This document shows positions 25,237 to 37,599 of a DNA stretch of 64,000 nucleotides, one piece after another (the first letter of the stretch is position 1; each line of letters starts with the position of its first letter). Origin of the DNA: Himantopus leucocephalus (Eukaryota > Chordata > Aves > Charadriiformes > Recurvirostridae). A program made the position numbers and the translations under genes. Location of the stretch: assembly GCA_003993805.1 (NCBI GenBank), contig RSEF01000021.1, positions 561,610 to 625,609 on the forward strand, given 5' to 3'. A model generated the notes under the pieces. That model saw only the letters and a program-made list of their open reading frames with translations, was not told the DNA's origin and searched no databases.

Positions 25237-28200
25237 CAAACATCAGCATGGGATGAAGTAGCTGAAGACAAAAAGTCCCAGCTGACCTCTCACTTTTCGG
25301 CAGTCTCAGGTCTGGAACAGAGGCAGAACATCCTCCACACTGGGAAAACTGCATGGGAAATGCTCTAGAGATCCAGCAGCAGAGCTGGACAGGCACAAGG
25401 CTTTGTGTGCTACAGGCTGGAAAACAAGCAAGAAACGTGGCTATTTCCCACGTGAAGTCTGGGTAAAACTTTCAGCAGCGTCTGCTCTTTCTGTCAGGAG
25501 GGGGAGGACTAAAGTGTGTGTGTGGGGGGGGGGACCGAGCCTGCAAAGGCCAAACGTAATCCCCTTTTCTCTGTTGTGAGAATGGAAATGCCATGCTTCT
25601 CCTCTAGAATTTCAGCTGCCAGCAACGAGCCCGTCTGGTGGATTCTGGCCGGGACACCCAATCCTGGGGTAACTGGATAGCGTACCGAGTGGCAGCAAAT
25701 GCTGGGAGCTCTTGGCCAGGCTGGCCCCCACCTCCTTGTCTAAACTGCAAAGAAATCTCCCTCCTGCTGCTGCTAAGGGATGAAACCAGAGAACTGTCTG
25801 TTTGCAGCTCAGACAAATTGCCATCATTTTACGTTCCCAATTTTTTTTTTCTATCTCCTGAACTCCCTCCTTCCCTGTAGTTGCTATTTACCCTTGCAGA
25901 GAGCAACCAGATACCACAGATAGCTAGACAGGAGGATGAGAAGGTTGAGGTGCAATGGGTTTTACCTGTAATGTCGTGGAATAGCTGAATTACACAAAAA
26001 TAAGTTACGCAGAGCATCCTATATTGAGACCTCACAAAGCTTCTACCCACCCTGCTATGTAAAAGAGGACACTTCTGCAAGTTTCCATTTATGCTGTTTG
26101 GAGTATTTCTTGCATCCTTCCACTAGGAACAGCAGAGGGCTTAGAAAGGCAGGAAGGTAGCAAGATAAGTAAATACAAAGCAGTCATAAAATAACTTGGG
26201 TTAGCCTTTCTATGCACAAAAGAAATAGAAGAATTTATATGCTGATAGCTTGGCCCTCACATGATTAAAAGCATTAGGAAAATGGGAATCTCCCCTTCTT
26301 GGGGGTGCAAAGCTCTCTTTTCTTCAGGACTGCCAGATAATGTATCCTCTCTTTCCCATACAAAGGGCTTATTGGCTCAGGACTCTATCTTCCCCTAGCC
26401 TGAGCCTGGGGGCAGGGTAATTTGGGATAGGGATAAGCATAGAAAAAGCGTTGGTCTGGTCATTTCAATGAGCCTCTGATTTAGTGAGCGGGACTAGTAA
26501 GTAGATGATGAAGCTACAGAAATGGAAATTGCATGATGGACTTGTATATGTCTAGTGCTTGCGCAGCTTATCACGTGGATCTCATCCTTAACTTATTCTA
26601 TGGTCCTAAATTGCACTTGTGATAATCTGAATTAATCACGTGCCCTGGACCATCTAACCTGCAGTCTGCCTTTGAATTCCATATTATATGCTCATCTCCC
26701 AAGCCCAGTGCTATTAGAAATCCCTTGTCAGAAAGATGTCTCCCTATTTCCCCCACAAATTACACTGTTTGAGGCAATATTCAGCCTCATGCCAGTCACA
26801 CTTTTACATTTTCTATCTTATGACCATTCAAAGCTAGAAGTGAGATTTTTATACCATTTCAGAGAAGCTGCAAAATTTCCCTCTTTCCATTGACACTCAA
26901 TGTTTGTTTTCACACTCGAGAGATCACAAGCTATTGGACCTTAAAATCTATATACCTCTCTGATGTCCCTGCTTATTGGACTCCTCTCTAAACAGTTGTA
27001 GCCTTTTCATTTCAGATGCCTACCTAATTTCTCCTTGTAGTTTCAAATTATTTCACACTTCCTGTCTTAAATAGTGTTACTGGCCACTCTGAAACAACTG
27101 CTGTAGTGCACCTCATATGTCTCCGTATTTCACAAGTGGCTGAGAGCAAAAGTAAAACATATTTGGTACCCCTCCAGAATGGCAGACACCACACAAATAC
27201 AAGTCCTTGCAAGTTAATTTTCAGCATATGATATATGCTGTGTTCCACTTAAAAGTAAATAGGCAGTTCAAAAACAGATTACATCAAGTAAATCAAAGAG
27301 AAGGTTAAAGGCTCTATCTAATGAGGTGACAGAAAATTAGAATTCTTATCTCAGGATAGTGGTAGAGAGAGTGGCGTACATCCTGGCATCTCCACTGACT
27401 TCAGTGGAGCCCACCAGCTGAGAACGTAAGTCTCCTCCCCTAACACACACATAGCACAAACTCTGCTCCCTCTAGACCTGCCAATGATGGAGGCTTTAAC
27501 CTCTCTACACTGCTGAGACTTGCTTCTCTGTCACATGCAGCACTGAAAAGCCACGCACACAACTGGCAGCAATCTGATCAAACCTGGGACGGGGCCCTTT
27601 GGAAGGCAGCTGGGCTGAGGCTTGGAGCACAGATCCCAGAGTCACGTCATGAGCTCAGGCAGGGATTTTAAAATCAAGGGTGTATTACATGGCGAGGCCA
27701 TGGCTGTTGCCTGGTAAACTTAAAACACACACGCTCCATTCTTTTACACAAACAGATGCATGTGAAATGTATCTTTCCTCCTTCAAAGCTTACCTGCACC
27801 TCTTATTCTGACCTTGTGGAAGGCATTAGCAGAATTGTTTACATGACAATTATTTTCTCAAAACTAAATCCCAGATCTACATCCCTGTATTTTGAGGAAG
27901 CTCAGATCCACGGCACTTTCCAAAGTAAGGGCTTTCCATGTTTAGCCAGACTTGGACAAGCTGGCTTCAGCTAATCTCTAAATCAGTCGCCCACAAATCA
28001 TGGACTACTTCTAAAGAGAGCCTGCAAAAAGTAACTAAAAAAGTCAAGAGTGCTGTCATTAGGCTAAAATCCACAATCGAAGGGCCCACACCTGCACTGG
28101 AATTTTTTTTGAGGGGTGAGAAGATGAACACCAATGCTCTAGGTCCTGGTGTTTGCGATTAGAGTGTGCTAACCTGAATATGGGAACTAACAGGATACAA

Positions 28201-28422
28201 ATGCTCTGGCAGTACAGTGCTGAGCTCAGGACAGAGATACTGCCGATAAACAAATTAACTAATTGCTTTCAGTAGGCTGCCTCCAAGAATTCGTGACAAT
28301 AACAATAAGTCCCTTGTTAACCATAATACACTGTGATAGCCCGAAGCTTGCCCTGCTCTCAGAGGATCTGGACCAGCCAAATACTCTCAGCCAAAGAAAG
28401 AGAATGGAAGCGGGTCACATAC

Positions 28423-28622
28423 CTGTGGAGAGAGGCCATTGCTAACAGGATTCATGTGGTTGGCAGGAGCTGCAGCATTCATGAAACTGTCCGAGTAGCT
28501 GGAGAAGCTGTGTCGGGCCCCGTAGGCAGAGCCGGTGTCAGCAGCAGCGGCTGCAGCAAGCCCTCCCTGGTGCATGGTGGATGGCGGCAGGGGCTGGGGT
28601 CTGTGGACAGTGCTTCCCCCAT
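28423..28622 (-). CDS. PAX7: PAX7 exon (exon 7): start of transactivation region
   Basis: Encodes two bases of the split Asp codon plus 66 codons. The peptide begins [20 protein letters not shown], continues with a run of six alanines, then [19 protein letters not shown], and ends [10 protein letters not shown]. This Ala/Ser/Tyr-rich segment belongs to the C-terminal activation region. The alanine run and the [13 protein letters not shown] block identify PAX7 and exclude PAX3. Minus-strand borders are ctctccacag| and ccacag|gtatgt. It ends in phase 0, so the next exon should start with Val-Met-Ser-Ile; that exon is not in this window. In human, the intron after this exon is where PAX7 breaks in the PAX7-FOXO1 fusion of alveolar rhabdomyosarcoma. 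Continued translation into the intron would stop after about 11 codons. Confidence 0.98.
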
Positions 28623-29226
28623 CTGTGGAGAGAGCATTCAGAGGTAAACAGTTGTGGGATGTTACAGCTGGGACTGTGCAAAGCGTGGATTGATGCTTTG
28701 GCTATCCTGACCTCAGCTTCTGGGTCCCACCATCTCTGTGCTCCAGGTGAACACAAGCATATCATGTGACAGTTTATGCACGGTACAAAATATGCAAACC
28801 TGGGATGAAATAGCTGAATTTTGTCTTAATTTTCCCCCAGACTGAAGCTGTAAATTCCTTTGTAAAAGCCAAGGCCAAAGCCAAGTGGAATTAGCAATAC
28901 TCCTTCCACTGAACCCCAGTATGGAGTTTTATCCAGAACGAAGGATAGCCTATATGATACTCACTTTATAGTGATGTGCTCATCATTTCAAAGCTGAACA
29001 GAAGTACTGTCATGAGACACATTGGCACAGTAGAAAGAACCCTGAGACAGAGGAGAAAACTGTAGAGTTTCCATTGACTTGAGGAAAAACCTGGTCTTCC
29101 CAACTAAAGGAAAACCACCTATGTGTTATAAGAGTCTTAGCGGGATGTCATGAATCAGAAAGAGAAGGGACAGTGGGATGATGTAGGACAAGAGAAGAGG
29201 AGCAGCGCAGGTGAACGGGTGCTCAC
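28623..29226 (-). other. PAX7: PAX7 intron 6
   Basis: A 604-bp intron between exons 6 and 7. Donor gtgagc and acceptor ctctccacag are both canonical. The intron is short relative to its neighbours, so exons 6 and 7 form a tight pair. I see no repeat, open frame or motif cluster in it. Confidence 0.97.
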
Positions 29227-29392
29227 CTTGGGAAATGGTGGTCGTTGGGTAGGTGGAGTCCGGCAGCTGGTATGGGGGGAGAGTCGGCATTCCTGTCGGC
29301 GGGAAGCCGCCTGGCAGCAGATGATTGAATGCTGCAAGTTGGTTCGCTCCCGCCTGTTTGCGCCATCTCGCTCTTCGGTTGCTGAACCACAC
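29227..29392 (-). CDS. PAX7: PAX7 exon (exon 6): homeobox end and linker
   Basis: Encodes 55 codons plus one base. It starts [14 protein letters not shown], homeodomain positions 47-60, with Ser at position 50, the mark of paired-class homeodomains. The linker follows: [15 protein letters not shown], then a Pro/Thr-rich run ending [14 protein letters not shown] and the Gly after FPPT match PAX7; PAX3 has Met and Ile at the corresponding sites (from memory of the families). The acceptor is tctccccatcag| and the donor is caag|gtgagc, both on the minus strand. Entry is phase 0 and exit phase 1, which joins to the next exon to give Asp-Gly-Gly-Ser. Reading through the donor would add about 33 codons before a stop, so intron retention would truncate the protein after the homeodomain. 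Confidence 0.98.
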
Positions 29393-29439
29393 CTGATGGG
29401 GAGAGTAAAGACCACGTGTGACTCACTCTGAGCTGCTGT

Positions 29440-29605
29440 CCCATCTCACTTGGGCTGCTGATGAAAACACATCCTGAATTACAGCACTGGCCAAAAATAG
29501 GTTCAAGTTGCTGTCTGACACAGACTTTGTGACTACTCATCTCCATTCCTCAGTTTCCTTTCTCCCAGATGACAATACTACTACTGCCCTGTCTCCTGGG
29601 TGAAG
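29440..29605 (+). repeat. MIR-like SINE fragment beside exon 6
   Basis: Holds gactttgtgactactcatct, ccattcctcagtttcctttc and gatgacaatactactactgc, matching the MIR core and tail in order. It starts roughly 50 bases upstream (in gene direction) of the exon 6 acceptor and is antisense to PAX7. Confidence 0.48.
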
Positions 29606-32600
29606 ATACGTGCATTTAAAATGGTTAAAAATACTACTAAAAGTGTGGGAGGGTGCTATCAGCAGTAGGGTGAGATGAAGAGGAATAATTTAGCTTGTGT
29701 ATTCTGAGAGAGTCCATACCAAATAGATGCATTGCTACCACCTGGCCATTCTGCCTTGTTATCTGACAACTATGTGAATTATGCTGAAGGATTAAGTACC
29801 ATAATAGCAACACGGCTGCACTGTTAGAAGGGATAAATAGACAGATTAGCATCATGGTTTCTATGTTAGACAAGCTAAATAGATAGAACCAGACCGGAGG
29901 GAATACAGGGTTTTCTTAGCTTCTCTGTACTGCAGCAAATCACTGTTGTCTGTATGCTAAGACATGCTCTCCTTGCAAGAGGCACTGCAGTGTGCACTAG
30001 AATTGTACTGCAGCCAATTTAAATCTCTGTGCATTATAATAAACCCAGTATTAATGCGTGTGCAAAGCTGGGCTCGTGTTTCCTACAGTGCTAGTTTACC
30101 TGTAAGACTCAAGGGGAGATTTTTCTAAAGGCATTTGTCTGCTCTGACGTGTTTTATCGTGGGCAATCTCCCTTCTGCATAGTGGAAAGGGCTTCTCAAG
30201 CTGTCTCTTGGGCTTGGTTTACTCATTTAATCAGAGAGGCTCTCAGGCCCGATCCCTGTTTGGGGTTCAGAAGTATGCGGATAAGCTTTCAAGCCAGATG
30301 AGAATGCAGCTGCTGGACTTTGTGAGGCCTAAAGGGCTAGAAAACACGATTAAATTTCACAGCAACAAGAAAAAATGGAGGAAAAATCAAGAGTGTAAAG
30401 CATTCCAGGGGAAAAAAATCCTCCATCAGGCTTCCAAGCTGCCCAATGTCAGATCAGAAGCTGGGGTTACAAGGGTTTGAGGCACTGCAGTCTAAATGGT
30501 CCCCAGATTTTGTGAACCAAAACAAAACTCCCTGCCCCAAATATAGCAGAACCTTAGTCCGATGCGCTCTGCACTTCAGACATGACCCAAATCTCAAGAG
30601 TGAGTGTCATTTAAAATGAGTCCCCCTGTAAATGGTCACTTGCTAGTTTGTCTTTTTCTTATTGACACCTGTGGGTACGTATAATTCACTCGGCATGACA
30701 AGGCAACATGTTTTCACTGAGCGCTGCTTCTTTAATGGAGCGTTGGCTCTCAGTCCACATGCACTGCAGTGGCGCTTGCTGCAAAAGCAAGCATACACTG
30801 AACTTCACACACAAATTTCTGTGAGGTTTGCTGGATCACAGTGTATTATTGCTTTTTCTATGTATTACTCATCTACTACTGCACCGTGGAAACAGTTTGA
30901 TTAAAACCTGCTAATGATAGTTGTGTGTGACCTGCTGGTGATGGCTAGGAAGGACCTAGTCCTGGGCAGTCCTTCACTTCACGCTGTTATTTACATCCAT
31001 GTACAGTGAAAACAAAAAAACCCACCATTTTCTTTGGAAAAGCTGGTCTAAATTAAAACGCCTGAAGTGTATACAGTGCTGATGTCAGGTCTTTGGCACC
31101 AAACATGCCTTTTTACAGACCTGTTCCTACTGCACTGCACTACTGGCTGAAGCAGCATAACCTCTTAGCACCTTCCAAAAGCATGACAGAAATAGGTCAG
31201 CTTACATCCGATCTGCATTGATCAACAAAGTCCATGCAGGTCAGAATCTCTGTGTCCATTTTTGGCACCAAAAGGCACTAGCAAAATCTAGGACAGAGTT
31301 AAAGAGAGAGAAGTGAATGAACATTAAGGTCTGTAGCGCTTTACAACTCTTTTACACAGTGCAATTCGTGGCACAGTTTCTAGGAGCAGTGAGCAACACA
31401 AATGAATAAATAATCTTTTGTTTGCCCTGGTCACGCACAGAGGACGGTCCTGTCCTCTTCTCATGCATGCACGTATGTGTAATTCATGCTTTGAATTAGG
31501 GATATGGAACTTGGCTTCTCCTCTCTTATCATTTGGTTCCATTTTCACAGTTAAGGACATAAAAACTGTCTGAATATTTCTGTTAGCTGAACATAAGGAG
31601 ATAAATCAGGTTGTCTCTTCAGAGAAAAAGGCCTAGTCCCAGACTGGAAGAGCTCCCACTCCAAAGAAAGATCTCAACGCTAAGGATAGCATACGAAACT
31701 CAAATACCTGAAGAGAAAACATAACCAAACAGCTCTGAATCCAAAAATTGTGAGGGAAAAAGAAACTGAACTCCAAGAAAGTAAAAGACACTCCAGTGAT
31801 TTCTGACACTTTCCCAACATCGCAAAGGGTGGGAAAGTTCCTTTTTTATAACCAAGAGCCAGATGCTGGCAAATCCACTCAGGATTAGAAATTCAGAAGA
31901 AACATGTGGAGTGAGATGGTCTAGTAGGGGACACATTTCTCCAACAACATCCCCACAAGCACTTGGCTCCCCTGTGGTGGTTTGTCAGTTGGCTTGGCTA
32001 ACTTATGATCAAAACACAACTTTGAAAAGATTTGTGTTCTCTTGTTACACCACGTGAAGTTATTGTCTGTGCACCAACGCACGTTTGCATCCATTCTTCA
32101 GAATTAAAATTCACACATGTGTGTATGTCTCCTCCTGTCTTGCTTCTCCACGTCCAGTTAAGGGTGTGTAGTTCCTATATTTTTTAAGGGAGATAAAAGG
32201 ATTCTCTGGATCCTTTTACAACCAGGTGGAGTCGACCAAAAAGGCCTGTGCATGCGCCATTCTTGGGGTGTCTTGCCTACTTGGGTCTACAACGCGCATG
32301 GGCTTGTGAAGAAAGGAAAGGTAACTGTCAAGACAGTGGACTATCGCCAGAGGAAGAAAGTCAGTTCTGAAATATGCTACAGGCTCCTTCTGTGACTTCA
32401 GAAAAGCTATTGCTTTTCTGATTTGAAGTCAGTGGAAACATTGCTGCATTCAACAAATTTTGGTCCTTATACAACCCGCACATCAGATCACCACCTCTAA
32501 ATTGAGGATAAAAGACACATTTTCTTACGTTTTAGTTTATTTCAACAATCGGCCATCTGAGATAGAGGCTCTCTTTAACTGCCAGTAGGCACCATACTCA

Positions 32601-32874
32601 GCGCAGCAAGATCTCTGTCTTGGCTGGAGAATCATAGCAAAACAAATAATAAACGATAATAATAGTAAATACACATGCACCAAATGAGATTCACAACTGC
32701 ATGCTTAAACGTAGTGCTTCCTAACAGAGCCTGGCTGGAGAATCCAGCCACAAATACACTGAAACCTTCCACAAAGAAATTGATAGGATTTATCTTCCCG
32801 TGCAGAGGAAGGGACATTTCATGGCCCAAACAGGTTGATTCTGCCCCTTATTTATAACCCACAGAAAAAAAAGA

Positions 32875-33085
32875 AGATACATTCCAGCTAATGACGTTAG
32901 CAATTCTTTCCCTTCCCCCGCCTTAAAGGTGGCTCAGGCCTTTATGCTTATAAATCATTTTATTGGTAGTTAAAATATAGAGGCTAGAGCATCTAACTGT
33001 AATGCGAGGCGCACTTCAAAGGGAACCTGCTTTCATTTCACAACAGTTAAGGTTTTATCAGCCACTAAAGATTCCCCCTGCCAGA
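32875..33085. promoter_or_regulatory. candidate conserved non-coding element in intron 5
   Basis: Unique block opening with a palindrome, gctaa (32887-32891) and ttagc (32897-32901), around a CRE-like tgacg. It continues with tataaatcattttattgg, a ggtagttaaaata segment and caacagttaagg. Regulatory role inferred. Confidence 0.37.
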
Positions 33086-33769
33086 GGATCCTGTTACACC
33101 ATGTTAAGCCTGGGGTGAAGGCTACGGCTGCTAAAACCTGACTGGTGGGAAGAAGATGAGGAAGAGGAGGAAGTTTTGAAGCTGTTGGTCTGCCTATGGA
33201 GACATTGTGCTAGAGGCTGCTGGGGCTGGATCACACGACTAGAGTTTTATGCTGGGACAAATGTAGCCAACACTTGGGAAAAGGGCTGTGTGAAGATCCC
33301 AACAGCAGAAAAAACAGCATGTCAGAAAACCGCTTTTTCTTAAAAAGCCAAGTTCTTTGTGATCATTTGTCTGCACACAGCAAAGAGATCTTGTGCTGTG
33401 TAAACATGCTGCTTTCCAAGGGTATGGATGTACAATATAGGCCACTGAAGACAACAGTTTGTATCCACTAAAGACATTTGGGGCTTTTGTCCCTGTGAAT
33501 TATCTTCCATAGAATGTATTAAATAGACAAGAGATGCGTGACAGAAACTGCTCAGCTCTGCTGAGGGGAAGCAGGTAGACATAGGATAGCCCTCATGGAA
33601 AATAACTTAAAAGAAGATATCCAAGCAGGTTCTTCATGTTCTAGTCATGCCCAGGGTCCAGGTAAGACCAGAGTCCTCACTATGCTGTATGTACCTTGCT
33701 CAGTAAGCAAGTATGCTGCTATAAGGATCCTGAACGCTAGATGTTCACTGCAGAATGTCACTCAATGTT

Positions 33770-33850
33770 ACCTTCACCATCCTCTTCACAGATGGGAGAG
33801 GGAGGCACGACGAGACTAAGAAACCTTTCCAATTCATCACTGTCTGCCTC
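33770..33850 (-). repeat. possible MIR-like fragment
   Basis: The segment tcacagatgggagagggagg then cacgacgagactaag resembles the reverse complement of a MIR core (CAGATGGGAAACTGAGGCAC...). Short and diverged. Confidence 0.33.
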
Positions 33851-36389
33851 GCAGAACCAGCTGATTTCAGAAGAGCCCATCCTCCCGGCCAGATTGGGTC
33901 TGGGGCAAAGGTTAGCACTGGTTCTTATTTAACCTGAACGCCTGCACCCAGCCCTGCCAACGGCCGGCCTGAGATGTCCCAGCCACTTGTTCTCAACCAG
34001 CAGAGAAGGGCTGCAGAGACAGCTGCCTGCCAGGATGGGGCTGGACTGAATTATCCCCGCAGCCGCTGAGATATGGGTCAGCTCCCGCAATTTGTCAGAC
34101 AAGGAGAGGAAAGGAAGGTCAAAAAGAGCCTCCTGTGGGAAAGAAAGCCTGTTGTGTTCCTGCTCAGCCTAATCAGGACTTGATGTTGGAGAAAGATAGA
34201 TGGGATAAATGAGATGATAAATGGAAACAGGGATGGAAAAGCCAAATTGTGCCTTTGCTTTCCAGCAGAATGGAAGAGACGCAACATGTGTTTGCTTTCA
34301 CAGGCCCAAGAGGTTGCAGAAACCAGGTGGAATAGAATCATATGGCCATTTATGACCCAAGCACACCAAAAAAATTCCACCAAAGTCAGATGAGGTTCCT
34401 CCCCAGGTTGCATAGAGGCAACTGCCACATCAGGTCCTCTCCAGGTTCTCCTTTGAACCAGGGCAGAACCCTGCAGTGCCTTGGCCACACTAGTCACAAA
34501 TGCTACAAATCCTGGGCTTCCCAGGAGGCTGCTGCAGAAGGCTTTTAGAGGGGAACTCTAGCAGCAACAGCGATGAAAGACTGGGGTAGTTATTGCTCCA
34601 TCCGAATGCCTTCTTTCAGACTGGAAAGGGCCGAGATGTTACAGGGAGTTGGGATCCTGTAAGTCCCTACAACAGTTTAGTGATGATTACGCTTCCTCTG
34701 CCAGGTGCTGAGGAGTGTGAAAAACAGACATCAGAGACGTACAAGCATCATTGAGGCTACTGAGATAATTCTTTACAGAACAAGAAAAAAAGTCCACGAC
34801 AGTGCACTGATTTTAGGCACGTAGATTTTTATCTGCACGTGCAGGGATACAGCTGTGTCTAGTGACACTTGTGTTCAGTGCACAAAACGTTGAGCCTCTA
34901 TCACTTGTGGGTGATACAGTTAAGATAAATATTAAACAACATTAGTGGAGCAGAACAAATGACTCTTCACAAATGAGATTATCCAATGAATTTAGCCTAT
35001 ATTTCTCCTGGCATACCCCAGCTCCTGAAGGTGTTAGCTATTTCTAACAATCTATTCAAGAATTTCAACAGTTTGTGGTACGTGGATTTTTTTTTGTAAA
35101 ACACTTTTTTTNCTTTTTTTTTTTTTTTTTTTTACAAAACCAAACTGTTGTTAGCAGTGAAATATTTGATTGTGACATTGATTACTTTAGTCTTGCAATA
35201 TTCTTTTTAATCTTTGAGTGGCTGTCTAACAATTCATCATGTCAAAAACACTTCCTTAACCGAAAGGCCATCTCTACCTTTAAATGATCATCACAGTATG
35301 AACACTTCATAACTGCTAATGGAGTTCATACTCCAGACGGGGAAGCAGGAGAAATGGGATAGATCTGTCCATTTCCACACTGAGACATCCTAAGCCCAGG
35401 TTTGAACTCATGGCTTCACGGCTCCAAATCCAGCCCTGCCCAGTGATACAGCTTTACTTACTGTAATAAAAGTTAACAATATTTACAGATAAAAAAATAT
35501 TATCATTGCATGAAATAGGTATGGGATACTGAATGATTGTTTGCAAATGTTGTGTTTTCCAGCTGTACATTTTACAGACTGTGCTTCTCAGCGATTATTT
35601 CAGTTGTCAGAGGAAATTCTGTTAAAATAAAATAAAATTTAAAATAAAACCTCTGTTTTGCTAATCTGTTTATCTCTGAGGCTGCATGGGACTCGTGGAA
35701 GCTGAAAGACGTAAGGATGAGTTCACTGCTGTCAGAAAGCAGCTGCAAGGTAGCGTATTTTATGAAGTGCTTTCTCTCCACTTGAACACTTGCTTCTTAG
35801 AGGCCAAGTCTGAATGGTGTTAGAGTTGCATTTAAACATTTCAGAACAGGCTTTGCTGTTCACGCCTCACTGAGGTGAATGAGATGTTGGGGAGTAGATT
35901 TCCTGCTGCTATTGTTTGGCTAGAGATAGGCTGGGCTTTAACAGCAAACCAGCAGCACATCCATTCCCACTATCAATATTTTTTTTTGCAAAAGAAAAAA
36001 CTATGAGCTTTTAAAAATAGCTTAAGTGCTATGGGAAGTAGTTCAAAGATTAAAACACCCTGGTGAACCTTCCTCCTGATTGTTATAAACATTTTCTATT
36101 GTTGACCAAATAGAATCTATTTAATTGGTGTCCCAGTAAACAGAAATCCTTCTTAGCTGGGGAGATAGAAACAGATGAGAGCCACGCATGCTGGCTGCTC
36201 GATGCCACGGCATACTTGCTCACTTTACTGGGCACACACTGGGTGATAGCTCTGCTAGAATGGGAGGTTCAGCATAGGGAGCATAATGAGCAAAGCGTAT
36301 GAGAAACATTTTGGTACGCACCCTCGTTGGACTGGAAATTTTGTGATAAAGGTTCTTCTCATAAAACCTCTGGGAGGCCCTATTTGTTT

Positions 36390-36475
36390 TTAATACAATG
36401 GGACAGACACTCCACTGCTATAAATCAGTGCAACTTCACTGACTTCCATTTAGACCAGCTGAGTGTGCAGTGTTA
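36390..36475. repeat. possible old amniote interspersed repeat
   Basis: ctataaatcagtgcaacttc followed by actgacttcc resembles the same dispersed motif as at 2290-2365. Family uncertain. Confidence 0.3.
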
Positions 36476-37599
36476 TACACAAGCGCTTCACCCAAGGAAC
36501 TGGGATCTCGTTCATTGCTTTGGCCTCTCAGCCCTCTTTCCTTTGTAAGAAAATCAAATCATTACCACATTGTTCAGAGGATCCCTTTTTCAGCTTGTGA
36601 CCACAAGGCTGGCAGTCCTTGGTCCAAAGCAGACCAAGGAAAGTAGAATAGGACAAACAATCAAAAAGTCGGTTCCGGGTTTTGCATCTCAACACAAAAA
36701 TCCACAATTTTATCTAAAAATCACATTTTACTGAAACTAAATGGATTCCTCCATCTGCCAAAGCCAGCAAGTTCAAAAGAGCCCTTTCTGACACACATTT
36801 CTCTGTTGCATACAGATTCCCCGCCCCACACGTACAAAACAAGCTGGCCTTGTCAAATTATGGTGCAAGTCCTGAAGTTTATAGTCATTCCTGTTGATTT
36901 CAACCAATGCTTTGCCAGAAGGACTACAGGATTAGGCTTATCATTTTCATCTTCAGTAAAGTATAATATACTTAACGAAATAGCGCTGACTCTCTCCAGC
37001 AAGATGCCCTTAGGCTTACATAGCTGGGACTACGTCCCCTGTCAGTGGGACATTTCTATTTCCAAGGGGGCTGGTTACTGTAATTCTACTACGAATAACA
37101 AAAGTGCTGACACTTTTCTAAGCAAACCCTTAGATACAGACAGAGGATGTGACTGTAATTTTAAGAGATCATCTCTGGCTTTTCCAAAGTTCAGGTGGAA
37201 AAAGACTTGTCACTGCAGTTTGGATACCTGGAAATTTACTTTACAGTTTGTTTTTGTTTATAATTTATGTGACTAGCAAATAGACTGGGGGCTTATTTGC
37301 AGCGTATTAGCTGGGGCAAGTATGCTATGGGTTACTCTTTTCTTTAATCCAATTGCATTTATGTTTCTAGTTCAGGCTGGAGAGATGTGAAAGAACAGCA
37401 GCAATGCCGTGAGACGTCGAGCACAGATTCACTAAGCAAACAGAAACTAACGTTACAAGACAGGAGCCGACCTCTCTCTCTCTCTCATTAGCAACATCCT
37501 TCTGCAGCAAGATCTCCATGAGACTTGAGGGGGAAGCATCTGGACCTTCCTCACCATCTCGGCTGCATTCAGCCCTTGCTGGCTTTACCTTGCAGAGCC

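Larger units (their letters stand above)
1..28422 (-). other. PAX7: PAX7 intron 7 (partial; continues before position 1)
   Basis: At least 28.4 kb of intron downstream of exon 7. No exon could be recognised: a peptide containing SILSNPSAVP or GYQYGQYGQ, expected for the next PAX7 exon, is absent from all minus-strand frames. Contents are old CR1/MIR-like fragments (about 2290-3420, 11650-11870, 12360-12475), several TAAT-rich non-repetitive stretches listed separately, G- and C-homopolymer tracts, purine and pyrimidine tracts at 18782-18838 and 23015-23105, and a 20-N gap at 17093-17112. About 14000-16600 and 23500-28400 show nothing recognisable apart from a short tandem duplication at 25185-25236. 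Confidence 0.93.

Noticed and set aside
26640..26900. Possible old LINE fragment
   Set aside because: Only a weak resemblance (ggaccatctaacctgcagtc) to amniote repeat text; not enough order or length to call.
1..28422. Search for the next PAX7 exon (Val-Met-Ser-Ile-Leu start)
   Set aside because: No minus-strand frame contains the expected SILSNP or YGQYGQ motifs; the exon is taken to lie outside the window.
36806..37276. 156-codon plus-strand open frame
   Set aside because: A few frames of this size are expected by chance in 64 kb; no recognisable family and ordinary composition.
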